Translations under genes and position numbers: made by a program
Shown here: piece by piece, positions 50,791-58,530 of the stretch
Layout: every line of letters starts with the position of its first letter
Position numbering within the stretch: position 1 is the stretch's first letter
The notes under the pieces: generated by a model
Databases searched by the model: none
What the model saw: only the letters and a program-made list of their open reading frames with translations
What the model was told of the DNA's origin: nothing
NCBI GenBank assembly: GCA_963796155.1
Contig: CAWCKT010000020.1
Span: 44,626-108,625 of the forward strand
DNA length: 64,000 bases
Direction of reading: 5' to 3'
Source: AP-15 sp963796155
Lineage (GTDB): Bacteria > Pseudomonadota > Alphaproteobacteria > ATCC43930 > CGMCC-115725

Positions 50791-51213
50791 GATTGCCGAC
50801 ATCGCCGAGCGTGTTAGGCAAGCCCGGATTTCAAGAGCGATGGCGTCGGTCGCCGAAGGACAGGAGGTGATAACCCTTGCCCGCTTTCGAGCCTGATCCC
50901 GCAGCAGGGACCGGTAGATATTAGTTAAGTATTACCAAGCCTCGCCCTGGCGGCGACGCCGACCGCCAAGAATGCCGCAGGCCCTTGATTTCCGGGAGAT
51001 CCGCCAGCATATCGGGCGTGCAGTGTTCGTGCTTCTCGGATGAGTCACGTGACCGGGCCTGCGTGAGCGAACCACCGTCGCGGTGGAAGCGGACCGGTCT
51101 TTATCCCCTGCCGACTTCTGGACAGCCCTAATCGCGCGGGTCGTCTCCCGACCGCGCATTGCGTTCATGGGAACGCACTGTCGGCATCCCAACACCGAGA
51201 GGCTGTTACCAAC
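50791..51213 (+). other. Intergenic region upstream of the helicase gene
   Basis: About 420 bases without a recognisable gene. Short frames on both strands lack family features. The segment separates the decayed mobile region from core-type genes and presumably contains the helicase promoter, though no consensus boxes stand out. Confidence 0.45.
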
Positions 51214-52632
51214 TTGCCCCATTTTTCCGACCTTGGACTTTCCGCGCCGATCCTTGGCGCGCTCGCCGCAGAAGGCTACGCTGCACCCACGCCGATCCAA
51301 TTCCAGGCCATCCCGCCGGTGCTCGGCGGGCGCGATCTGTGCGGCATCGCTCAAACCGGTACCGGCAAGACCGCCGCTTTCGCATTACCAATCCTCCAGC
51401 GGCTCGCCGCCACTCCGCAACGAGCCGCACCGCACACCTGCCGCGTCCTCGTGCTGAGCCCGACAAGGGAATTGGCGAGCCAAATCGCGGACAGCTTTCG
51501 CGCCTACGGGGCCGGGATGCCGCTGTCGACGGCGGTGGTGTTCGGCGGCGTCCCGATCGGGCCGCAGCGGCAGAAACTGGCGCGCGGCGTCGACATCCTC
51601 GTTGCCACGCCGGGACGCTTGCTCGATCTGATCGACACACGATCGCTGACCCTGTCGGGCGTGCAAGTTCTGGTTCTCGACGAGGCCGACCGGATGCTCG
51701 ACCTCGGCTTCATCCACGCGCTGAAACGCATCGTGAAATTGTTGCCACGACAGCGCCAAACACTGCTGTTCTCGGCGACGATGCCGCGGCCGATCGCCGT
51801 CCTGGCCGAAGACTATCTCAACGACCCGGTCAAGGTGGTCATCGCCCCGGCGACGACGACGGTTGAGCGCGTCGAACAGGAGGTGGTCTTTGTGCCGAGC
51901 GATCGGAAGCGGGATTTGCTCGCGAGCTTGCTGCGCGATCCGGTCCTTACGCGGGTGCTCGTCTTTACCCGCACGAAACACGGCGCCGACCGTGTCGTGC
52001 GCCACCTGGTCGGCGCCGGCATCGAGGCGACCGCCATTCACGGCAACAAATCCCAGCCGCAGCGCGAACGGGCGCTCGCCGGCTTTCGCGACGGCCGCAC
52101 CCGCGTGCTCGTCGCCACCGACATTGCCGCCCGCGGCATCGATGTCGACGGCGTGTCGCACGTCATCAATTTCGAATTGCCAAACGTGCCCGAAGATTAC
52201 GTGCACCGCGTCGGCCGAACCGCGCGGGCCGGCGCCGCCGGGACCGCGATCGCGTTCTGCAGCGATGAGGAGCGGCCCTATCTGCGCGACATCGAGAAGC
52301 TGACGCGATGCTCGCTTCGCGCGATCCCGTTGGCGACGTCCGCTTCGCGCAATGACCCCATCGAGCGGCCGGTGAAAGCAAAGTTGCCGCGGGAGGGCAG
52401 TCTCGCGTCACGGCAGGCGCCCACGATCGGCCGAGCCGCCCCGGCGCGACACCCGCCGCGGCCTGCCGGCGCCGAAGTCCGGCGCGACGATCCCGTTGGC
52501 GGTTCGATGCCGCCATTCCTGCGGCGCCCGTCGTCAACCAAACGTGTTTCGTTGGGTCGCCGCAGCGAACGGCGGGGCCGCGTGCAGCCCAGCGGATCCC
52601 GGACCATCGGCTCCAGGATCGGGAGCGAGTAG
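51214..52632 (+). CDS. DEAD-box ATP-dependent RNA helicase (RhlE-like)
   Basis: The 472-residue protein starts at TTG (LPHFSDLGLSAPILGALA). Helicase motifs appear in order: Q motif GYAAPTPIQFQAI, Walker A IAQTGTGKTAAF, PTRELASQI, VLDEADRMLDLGF (DEAD), LLFSATMPRPIAVLA (SAT), ATDIAARGIDVDGVSHVINF and YVHRVGRTARAGAAG. After about residue 370 a basic, Pro/Arg-rich tail follows, as in RhlE proteins that bind ribosomal or structured RNA. The rpsU gene follows some 350 bases on. Confidence 0.95.
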   Translation: MPHFSDLGLSAPILGALAAEGYAAPTPIQFQAIPPVLGGRDLCGIAQTGTGKTAAFALPILQRLAATPQRAAPHTCRVLVLSPTRELASQIADSFRAYGAGMPLSTAVVFGGVPIGPQRQKLARGVDILVATPGRLLDLIDTRSLTLSGVQVLVLDEADRMLDLGFIHALKRIVKLLPRQRQTLLFSATMPRPIAVLAEDYLNDPVKVVIAPATTTVERVEQEVVFVPSDRKRDLLASLLRDPVLTRVLVFTRTKHGADRVVRHLVGAGIEATAIHGNKSQPQRERALAGFRDGRTRVLVATDIAARGIDVDGVSHVINFELPNVPEDYVHRVGRTARAGAAGTAIAFCSDEERPYLRDIEKLTRCSLRAIPLATSASRNDPIERPVKAKLPREGSLASRQAPTIGRAAPARHPPRPAGAEVRRDDPVGGSMPPFLRRPSSTKRVSLGRRSERRGRVQPSGSRTIGSRIGSE

Positions 52633-52701
52633 TGCGGTCACGCCTTGCCGCACCGTTTCTCGATGTCCGCGCACATCAACCGTCATTCCAAGGATTGATC
52701 C

Positions 52702-52932
52702 ATGGCCAGACGTTCCACCGTTCGCCGCGTCGAGGAGTTCGTTCTCTTCGATGTTGTCTACGAGGATGGGACCCGCACCTCGAACCGCAAAGTACCGGGC
52801 TCGGAACTCGGTGGGGTCGACGGAGACCTTCCCGCCAAGACCTATATCGAGGCCCTGGATCGGCAAATTGCGGAGATCTCCGGTAAGCCCCGGACCCCGA
52901 TCAAGTCCTTGACCCGGGTGCGTCGCCGCTAA
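52702..52932 (+). CDS. Small conserved-type hypothetical protein
   Basis: The 76-residue product, MARRSTVRRVEEFVLFDVVY then EDGTRTSNRKVPGSELGG, has mixed beta/alpha character and a basic C-terminus (SLTRVRRR). GGATTGATCC precedes the ATG. It lies between the helicase and rpsU genes and may be co-transcribed. I recall similar short proteins in alphaproteobacteria, without a known role. Confidence 0.6.
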   Translation: MARRSTVRRVEEFVLFDVVYEDGTRTSNRKVPGSELGGVDGDLPAKTYIEALDRQIAEISGKPRTPIKSLTRVRRR

Positions 52933-52985
52933 GGCCGGCCTGGGCGCCGCGCTTCCTCCAGACATTAGGAAAGGATACAAATCCG

Positions 52986-53189
52986 GTGCAGGTCTTTGTC
53001 CGCGACAACGACGTCAATGGCGCACTCCGAGTCTTAAAGAAAAAAATGCAGCGCGAGGGCACCTTTCGCGAGATGAAGCGGCGCCGCTCCTACGAGAAGC
53101 CCTCAGAGCGACGGGTGCGGGAAAGGGCCGAGGGGATCCGTCGATACCGCAAGGCTATGCGCAAACGGCTCGAGCGCGAGGGTTACTGA
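52986..53189 (+). CDS. rpsU: 30S ribosomal protein S21
   Basis: S21 is a small basic protein that helps start-codon selection on the 30S subunit. The 67-residue product starts at GTG (VQVFVRDNDVNGALRVLKKK) and continues MQREGTFREMKRRRSYEKPS, the family core. TAGGAAAGGA at 52967-52976 is the RBS. Alphaproteobacteria may carry more than one rpsU, so this may not be the only copy. Confidence 0.95.
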   Translation: MQVFVRDNDVNGALRVLKKKMQREGTFREMKRRRSYEKPSERRVRERAEGIRRYRKAMRKRLEREGY

Positions 53190-53286
53190 TCGAGGAGATT
53201 AGCGGTAAAGTTGCGGAAGTCGCGTGTCTTGAATAGGGCGAACGAGATCGCCGCTAAGATCGTACAAAATCGTCAGGAGTCTGCTG

Positions 53287-53445
53287 ATGCGCAAACCGAA
53301 TTATCGCTTTGAGCGTGCCGAACGCGACCGCGCCAAAAAGGCCAGGAACGACAAGAAGCTGCAGCGAGAGCAGGAAAGGGTGGCGCGCCGCGCCGACGAT
53401 AGCGCTCCCGAACCGACGGCCGAGAACAAGCCGCGCGAAGCCTGA
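53287..53445 (+). CDS. Small highly charged protein
   Basis: The 52-codon frame starts MRKPNYRFERAERDRAKKAR and continues with an alternating Lys/Arg/Glu helix to KPREA. CAGGAG lies 6 bases before the ATG. Very similar short proteins starting MRKPNY(K/R)FER are, from memory, common in Rhizobiales and Rhodospirillales with no assigned role. Its position after rpsU is compatible with an RNA-binding or ribosome-linked function, which is inference. Confidence 0.65.
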   Translation: MRKPNYRFERAERDRAKKARNDKKLQREQERVARRADDSAPEPTAENKPREA

Positions 53446-53476
53446 TCGCCGCTGGCATCATATTCCGACGTCTCTG

Positions 53477-53502
53477 CTCTCGCGGCGGTGCTGCCGCGAG
53501 AG
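53477..53502 (+). terminator. Stable stem-loop after the small charged gene
   Basis: CTCTCGCGGC (53477-53486) and GCCGCGAGAG (53493-53502) form a perfect 10-bp GC-rich stem with a 6-base loop. It begins 31 bases after the stop at 53445. No T-run follows, so it may act as an RNA stabiliser or a Rho-assisted end rather than a classical intrinsic terminator. Confidence 0.5.
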
Positions 53503-53739
53503 GAGCGGGCGAAGGGCGGCCGGTCGCCATAGGACGCCGGCGAGCGTGTGCTGCCGATGATCTGCTTCGTAGGCGTTCATGCGCTACAAAAAAAGCGCCG
53601 ACGCCTTCTCCGGGTTGACCCGCGGGGATCGTAGGGCTTCGTCGTGCCTTGGGGCTTACGGACCGTCTGGGACAGATGTCGGCCTAACCGAAGAGTTTCC
53701 AGTGAATTAAGCGTGCGAAGGAGTACCGACCTTCATGGC

Positions 53740-53958
53740 TTATCTGCTACTCGGGGCACGATGACAGGGCCTCGGGTGGATCGCCGGACGGCCCCTTGTT
53801 TCGGCCAATACCTGAGCGCGTTCGCGGCGCAGCTCGTCCATGCGTGCCCGGATCATTCGAAAATCGTCGGCGGCGCGGGGTCGGGCGCGCTCGCAACGCA
53901 GCTCCTCGATGCGAGCCCGGATCATCGGAAAATCGTCAGCGATGCGGGGTCGAGTCAT
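53740..53958 (-). CDS. Small hypothetical protein with an internal duplication
   Basis: The 72-residue frame reads TRPRIADDFPMIRARIEELR followed by RPRAADDFRMIRARMDELRR, two near-identical 20-residue units with an (A)ADDFxMIRAR(I/M)xELR core, then a basic tail. The repeat is also visible in DNA (gatcattcgaaaatcgtc versus gatcatcggaaaatcgtc). Short proteins with a single such unit occur, from memory, in Rhizobiales. Function unknown; probably helical and charged. Confidence 0.5.
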   Translation of the reverse strand: MTRPRIADDFPMIRARIEELRCERARPRAADDFRMIRARMDELRRERAQVLAETRGRPAIHPRPCHRAPSSR

Positions 53959-54574
53959 GTTTCCTCTGGTTTCTTGTGATCCTGATTGTGAGTTACCCGG
54001 CCGCGGCGATCGGCTCGCTCAGGCCGGGAGCATTGTTCCTCACGTTGCCGACCATCGTCTAAGCGGCGAGGCGTTCGGGGACGACGTGTTCGTCTGTTTC
54101 CCCCGCATCCGCCGCAGCCCTTGCAACTCGTGTTTTCTCAATCTGGACCATTCGGCAAGCTGACGCTGCAGATCGGCTACGAGCTGTTCACAATCGGCCA
54201 ATGTGCTGTCGGGATTCGCGCTCATTTGCGGGCCTCGTCGGGGACCGTTTCCCTACCCGATCATACCGTAACCGACGCGGGCCACCACAGGTTGTCGATC
54301 GGGACCATCAGAGCAGCGTCGGCGAACAGCCGGCAACGGCGAAAGGGAGTCACTCAACGCGAGAGCCGCGCCCCCGCCGTGGCGACGGTCCCGCCCCACA
54401 ACGAGAAGGATCTGGCTTGGCTCGGCGCTCAGCCGTATTGCTGGACGACACCCCGCGCTACGGTGCTCAGCGAAAGATTGCACTGGCAAATTTCTGATGC
54501 CGAGATACTCTATCGGGAAGCAGTCCCGTTCCTCCGGTCAGAGATCTCCCGCCGCTCTTGTTCGGTTCACTCTA
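53959..54574 (+). other. Gene-poor region with one weak candidate
   Basis: Apart from the 61-codon minus-strand candidate at 54040-54225, this stretch of about 600 bases has only overlapping short frames in several phases with no family features. It includes a few short GC-rich palindromes but no convincing promoter or RNA gene. Confidence 0.4.
54040..54225 (-). CDS. Possible small coiled-coil protein
   Basis: The 61-residue frame starts MSANPDSTLADCEQLVADLQ and runs through a heptad-like helix RQLAEWSRLRKHELQGLRR to a polar tail. It shares strand and helical style with the duplicated small protein just downstream. The evidence is composition only; there is no clear RBS. Confidence 0.35.
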   Translation of the reverse strand: MSANPDSTLADCEQLVADLQRQLAEWSRLRKHELQGLRRMRGKQTNTSSPNASPLRRWSAT

Positions 54575-54814
54575 ATGACAGACCTGGTTTGGTTGTGGGG
54601 TGTGTATCGCGTAGACAGTGACGCGGTGTTCGGAGCTACAAGACGGGCCGAGCGACTTTACAGAACGGCTGAAGAAGCTCGGACTGTAGTCGGAGAGGTA
54701 GCCGAACGGATGGGCGCGGGTGAAATCCGTTGGGATCAGACGGACGAGGCCAATTGGGTAGCGAGGACCGCGAAGTACGTTTGCGTCGTATGGAGCATTC
54801 GGCTACCTGAATGA
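54575..54814 (+). CDS. Hypothetical protein of 79 residues
   Basis: From the ATG at 54575 the product is MTDLVWLWGVYRVDSDAVFG with a charged middle (AEEARTVVGEVAERMGAGEI) and WVARTAKYVCVVWSIRLPE at the end. The alternation of hydrophobic and charged residues is protein-like, but no family is recognised and an in-frame start at 54497 cannot be excluded. Confidence 0.45.
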   Translation: MTDLVWLWGVYRVDSDAVFGATRRAERLYRTAEEARTVVGEVAERMGAGEIRWDQTDEANWVARTAKYVCVVWSIRLPE

Positions 54815-54921
54815 CGCGAGGATATTTCGGCATTACAGTGATATCGGCCATACGGGTCAGTTGACGTGGCTCGACCCCGCTGAGCTTGTCAGCCGTTGGC
54901 AATCGCTGAGGCCAGCGATCG

Positions 54922-55998
54922 TCAACTGCTGTGGGCGTGCTCGTGCCGATGATGCGTATCGGGGTAATGAGGGTGCTTGTGGATCATCGGCAGGTGCCGA
55001 TGCCAATGGCTGTGGGGTTCGCCTACCGGATCGTCCGGAGCGTGCGAATGCCGGTGATCGGCATCATGAGTGTGCCGGTGCTCATGCTCGATCGCCTCGT
55101 GCTGATGTTCGTGTTCGTGCGCTTCCGACAGGTGCAGATAAAGGCCGATTGCCATCAGGAAGCCTGCGCCGAAGAGGCGGGCGGTGATTGGCTCGTCGAA
55201 CATCGCCACGGCCAGGATCGCCCCGATAAAAGGGGCCGTCGAAAAATATGCGCCCGTCCTCGCCGCCCCCAGATGACGCAGCCCGAGGACAAATAGGACC
55301 AGGCTGACCCCGTATCCGAGGAAGCCGACCAGCATGGCCCCGCCGAGCGCGGAGATCGTCGGCAGGTCGGCGCCCACCATCAGGGCGAGTGCGAGGTTCA
55401 CAGCGCCCGCCACCAGTCCCTTGACGAGCGCAATCTGAACCGGATCGGCGGCACTCAATTTGCGGGTCAGGTTATTGTCGAGGCCCCAGGCGACACAGGC
55501 TCCCGCTATCACGATTGCACCCAGTCCGAACCCTCCCGGCCCACCTTGCCATGACAGCAGGAGAGCCCCGGCCAGGATCGCCGCCGCCCCGACCAAGAGC
55601 CGCCGATCGACATTTTCGCGGAACACGACCCAGGCGATCACCATCGTCGCGAGGCTCTCCAAATTGAGCAGCAGTGCCGTCGACGAAGCCGGCGTCGTCG
55701 TCAACCCGATCATCAGCAGGACCGGTCCAATCGCTCCGCCGCTCAGCACGACGAGTGCAAGCCAGGGCATATCCGCCCGCCGCAGCGGCGCCTCCGCCGA
55801 GGCAAGGCCGACCGCACGGCGTGCCAGATGAATTATGCCGAGACCGATACCTGAACCGAGATAGAGAAGACCCGCGAGCAGCCACGGGCTGATGCCGTCG
55901 CCCAGCAGGAGCTTGGCGAATGGCGTGCTCGCCCCGAACAGAGCGGCGGATGCGATGGCCAACGGCGCGCCGGGCCAAGCCAAGAGATCGCGACGCAT
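54922..55998 (-). CDS. DMT/EamA-family transporter with a His-rich C-terminal tail
   Basis: The 358-residue inner-membrane protein has about ten hydrophobic segments in two EamA halves: SAALFGASTPFAKLLL and the PASSTALLLNLESLATMVIA block in the first, and GAARTGAYFSTAPFIGAILA in the second. After the last helix (GFLMAIGLYLHLSEAHEH) comes a cytosolic or periplasmic tail of about 70 residues with roughly two dozen His, e.g. HEHRHTHDADHRHSH. Such tails bind Ni, Co or Zn, so metal or metal-complex transport is plausible. ATG 55998 is preferred over an in-frame start at 56058. Confidence 0.85.
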   Translation of the reverse strand: MRRDLLAWPGAPLAIASAALFGASTPFAKLLLGDGISPWLLAGLLYLGSGIGLGIIHLARRAVGLASAEAPLRRADMPWLALVVLSGGAIGPVLLMIGLTTTPASSTALLLNLESLATMVIAWVVFRENVDRRLLVGAAAILAGALLLSWQGGPGGFGLGAIVIAGACVAWGLDNNLTRKLSAADPVQIALVKGLVAGAVNLALALMVGADLPTISALGGAMLVGFLGYGVSLVLFVLGLRHLGAARTGAYFSTAPFIGAILAVAMFDEPITARLFGAGFLMAIGLYLHLSEAHEHEHQHEAIEHEHRHTHDADHRHSHAPDDPVGEPHSHWHRHLPMIHKHPHYPDTHHRHEHAHSS

Positions 55999-56079
55999 CG
56001 AACCCCTCCCGAGGGCGCCAACTATAGCGGGGTATCGCTGACGCGGTAATCGGCGCAAGCCCGTGGGCTGAAAGCGCCC

Positions 56080-58188
56080 TCAGCCGGCGGGGGCGCTCGC
56101 GAGCTGCATCGTGAAATTGGGTGCCGCAAAGCGAATTCCGGCGGCGCTGAAGGCCTCGATCAGACGCTGCAGCGCCCGGCGTTGCATATAGGTCGGACGT
56201 ATCGGCGTCGCGGTAAATTTGCACCGGACGACGAGCGCCGTCTGCAGCACATCGATCACCCCTTGCATCTTCAGCGGCTGGATGAAGTCGGCGCCGATTT
56301 CCGGGTCGTCGAGCAGCTCTTGGCCGACACGCTTGATGGTCTTACGCACCGTCTCGATGTCGGCAGTGGGCTCGAGCTGAAGATTGAACTTTATGACCGA
56401 CCAGTCGCGGCTGAAATTGGTGACCGACAGGACCTGGCCGAACGGTATCGTATGCACCTGACCGTTCTGGTGGCGCAGCCGCACCGAGCGCAGCGACATC
56501 CCTTCGACGGTGCCGCGCAGCCGGCCGGTGTCGATGTATTCGCCGACCCGGAAGGCATCCTCCATCAGAAAGAAGATGCCCGAGATCACATCGCGCACCA
56601 GGCTCTGTGCGCCAAAGCCGACGGCGATGCCGACGACGCCGAGCCCGGCGAGCAGCGGGCCGATGTCGAGACCGAGGGTAGCCAAAGCGACGACGACCGC
56701 GACGACCGCGAGCCCGATTAAGAGGGTGTTGCGCAGCAACGGCAGCAAGGTGTCGAGCCGCGAGGCCGTGCCCGGGATCTCGTCCTCGTCGCCGGGTGCC
56801 GCGGGTGGCGGCATCTTCTCGTCGATGACCGCACTGAGAACCGTCCACAAAATCCAGGCGGCGACGACCGTCGCTGCCGCTTCGAGGGCAGGCCGAACAA
56901 ACAGCCGTTCGATAGTGCCCGGCGCCGGGTCGACCACGTCGAGACCCCAGGTCTCGCCGAGCCAAGCCGCCCCTAGAATCCACAAAAACGCATCGGCAAG
57001 TCGGCTGAGCGCACGGTGCAGCCGTGCCCGGCGCAGGGTCCGCCTGATGTCCGTCGCATCGCAGGCGCAGGCCCGCACGATCAAATTGTGGCTCGCCTGC
57101 CCCACCACCGCCAGGACGACGACAATTCCCTGCGTAGCTGTCGAGGCCTGCGCTACCCAGGCACCCTTCCCGAGCGCGAACTCGAACGCCGCGGTGAGGA
57201 ATATGCCGACCGACAGGGCGATGAACGCCCAGTGCCAGGAGGCCGCAACCGCTCGCCGGACCGGACCGGGCTCGCCGCCGGTCGCGGCCAGGATCGCCCG
57301 CGCGATCGGCCGGCGGGTCACCCAGAACATGACGACCTTGTAACCGGTGATGACGAGCCCCAGGGTCGCCGCCGCACCGAATACGGCCTCCTGCCCAAAA
57401 CCAAGCTGCTCGATCAGCCAGATCAGAAAGAAGTTGAACGGGGCAACCGTCAAATAGACCGCGAACCAACGCGAGCAGACCCGGGCATCGCCATCGTCGA
57501 TTGCCAGCAGCCGCAGATCCGAGCGGCGCGGCGAGACAATGATGATCAACAGGACGATCGACAGCCGCCATTGCAGTGCGGCCCAGACCAGCCGGTCGGC
57601 GGTCTGCGCGAGGATCGGCCGGCCCATAGAGATCGCCATCAGCACGGCGCAGAAAAGCAACGCGAAAACGGTGAGACCGGCGATCGAAACGAGAAATTTG
57701 ATGAAGGCCGTGCGCAGGCGGGATGCCAACCCCGGCTCGACGACGACCCGGCGATCAAACGCCGCGCGCATTCCCAACCCGATCAGCGGCGCCGCCACCA
57801 AGCCGGCCACTGCAATGATCCAAAACCGGAGCGCCGCCTCGCGCGTGCCGCCTTCGGCCTCGACACGCTGAACCCAGACCTGGGGCGCCTGAAGCAGCAC
57901 CGGCACCGCGCGCATCGCCTGTTTTGTCGCCGCCCAGATTTGCGCCGCCGACTTCATGCTGGTCATCATCAAAGCCGGAGGGGCCGCCTCGGGGGGATCG
58001 GCGGGAGGTGCCGTGGTCGGCTGGGCGCCCTTGGCGGCGAGATCGGCGATCAGGCCTTTGACCGCCTCGGGCGACATCGACGGCGGCAACTGCAGCACGA
58101 CAGTCGCGCCGGCGGGCTCGGCAGCCCGCCCGGCCGGCGTGACGCAGAGCAGAACCAGCAGCGCCAAGGCAAGAGATCGTGCCGGCAT
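56080..58188 (-). CDS. Large MscS-family mechanosensitive channel
   Basis: The 702-residue protein starts with a signal peptide (ARSLALALLVLLCVTPAGRA), followed by a periplasmic Pro-rich region, about nine membrane segments and the MscS core at 500-690. The pore helix region reads GLGVVGIAVGFGAQSLVRDV and the cytosolic beta domain GEYIDTGRLRGTVEGMSLRS. MscS channels open under hypo-osmotic stress; long members such as MscK or YbiO may be regulated by ions. A frame opening upstream to 59400 is antisense to the synthetase gene and is rejected. Confidence 0.92.
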   Translation of the reverse strand: MPARSLALALLVLLCVTPAGRAAEPAGATVVLQLPPSMSPEAVKGLIADLAAKGAQPTTAPPADPPEAAPPALMMTSMKSAAQIWAATKQAMRAVPVLLQAPQVWVQRVEAEGGTREAALRFWIIAVAGLVAAPLIGLGMRAAFDRRVVVEPGLASRLRTAFIKFLVSIAGLTVFALLFCAVLMAISMGRPILAQTADRLVWAALQWRLSIVLLIIIVSPRRSDLRLLAIDDGDARVCSRWFAVYLTVAPFNFFLIWLIEQLGFGQEAVFGAAATLGLVITGYKVVMFWVTRRPIARAILAATGGEPGPVRRAVAASWHWAFIALSVGIFLTAAFEFALGKGAWVAQASTATQGIVVVLAVVGQASHNLIVRACACDATDIRRTLRRARLHRALSRLADAFLWILGAAWLGETWGLDVVDPAPGTIERLFVRPALEAAATVVAAWILWTVLSAVIDEKMPPPAAPGDEDEIPGTASRLDTLLPLLRNTLLIGLAVVAVVVALATLGLDIGPLLAGLGVVGIAVGFGAQSLVRDVISGIFFLMEDAFRVGEYIDTGRLRGTVEGMSLRSVRLRHQNGQVHTIPFGQVLSVTNFSRDWSVIKFNLQLEPTADIETVRKTIKRVGQELLDDPEIGADFIQPLKMQGVIDVLQTALVVRCKFTATPIRPTYMQRRALQRLIEAFSAAGIRFAAPNFTMQLASAPAG

Positions 58189-58308
58189 CACGAGGTATTT
58201 AAGCTGAATTGCCCGGATGACCAGACCGCCTGGCGCTGCGCTCCTCTCTCGTCGGAAATTTTCCGCACCGCGCCATCGAGGGGACTGATCCCCTTCGCCT
58301 GCTGTCGG

Positions 58309-58338
58309 TTGACAATCCGATGGCCCATTTGCCATCTT
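58309..58338 (+). promoter_or_regulatory. Candidate promoter of the Thr leader and synthetase gene
   Basis: A perfect TTGACA lies at 58309-58314. With an 18-base spacer the -10 box is CATCTT (58333-58338), a weak match to TATAAT. Transcription should then start around 58344-58346, on the ATG of the leader peptide at 58345. The divergent MscS promoter must lie in 58189-58308. Confidence 0.6.
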
Positions 58339-58344
58339 CTGCGC

Positions 58345-58425
58345 ATGGACGCGCTTCGCTCCGCCTCTTCGACCACCGCCACGACGACCGCCATCGGCGG
58401 GTCGCCGCCTGGTCGCGCGCGGTAG
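58345..58425 (+). CDS. Threonine-rich leader peptide (26 codons), probably leaderless
   Basis: The frame reads MDALRSASS, then Thr-Thr-Ala-Thr-Thr-Thr-Ala-Ile, then GGSPPGRAR and stop. Five of six consecutive codons are Thr (ACC ACC GCC ACG ACG ACC at 58372-58389). No RBS precedes the ATG, but the promoter spacing puts the start codon at or next to the transcript 5' end, as known for the trp leader peptide of Sinorhizobium meliloti. It is followed by a strong terminator and then a threonyl-tRNA synthetase paralogue. The role inferred is ribosome stalling on uncharged tRNA-Thr. Confidence 0.75.
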   Translation: MDALRSASSTTATTTAIGGSPPGRAR

Positions 58426-58446
58426 AGAGAAGCCGCCACCACCAGA

Positions 58447-58484
58447 AAGGGCCCCGCCGGTGACGGACGGGGCCCTTCTCTTTT
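58447..58484 (+). terminator. Intrinsic terminator/attenuator before the synthetase gene
   Basis: AAGGGCCCCG (58447-58456) pairs with CGGGGCCCTT (58468-58477); an inner CCG/CGG pair extends the stem to 13 bp with one bulged A, and CTCTTTT follows. It lies 21 bases after the leader stop and 46 bases before the synthetase ATG. CGGCGGG at 58395-58401, inside the leader reading frame, can pair with CCCGCCG at 58453-58459 and so compete with the terminator stem, a possible antiterminator. Confidence 0.8.
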
Positions 58485-58530
58485 GCGCGATCTCGTCCGC
58501 ACTTCGCCCTCGAACAAAGGAGCGCAGCAA

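Noticed and set aside
57016..58425. Long plus-strand frame of 469 codons ending at the same stop as the Thr leader peptide
   Set aside because: It is antisense to the well-supported MscS gene and has shadow-type Arg/Gln/Asp-rich composition. Only its last 26 codons, beginning at 58345, have independent support (promoter position, Thr codons, terminator).
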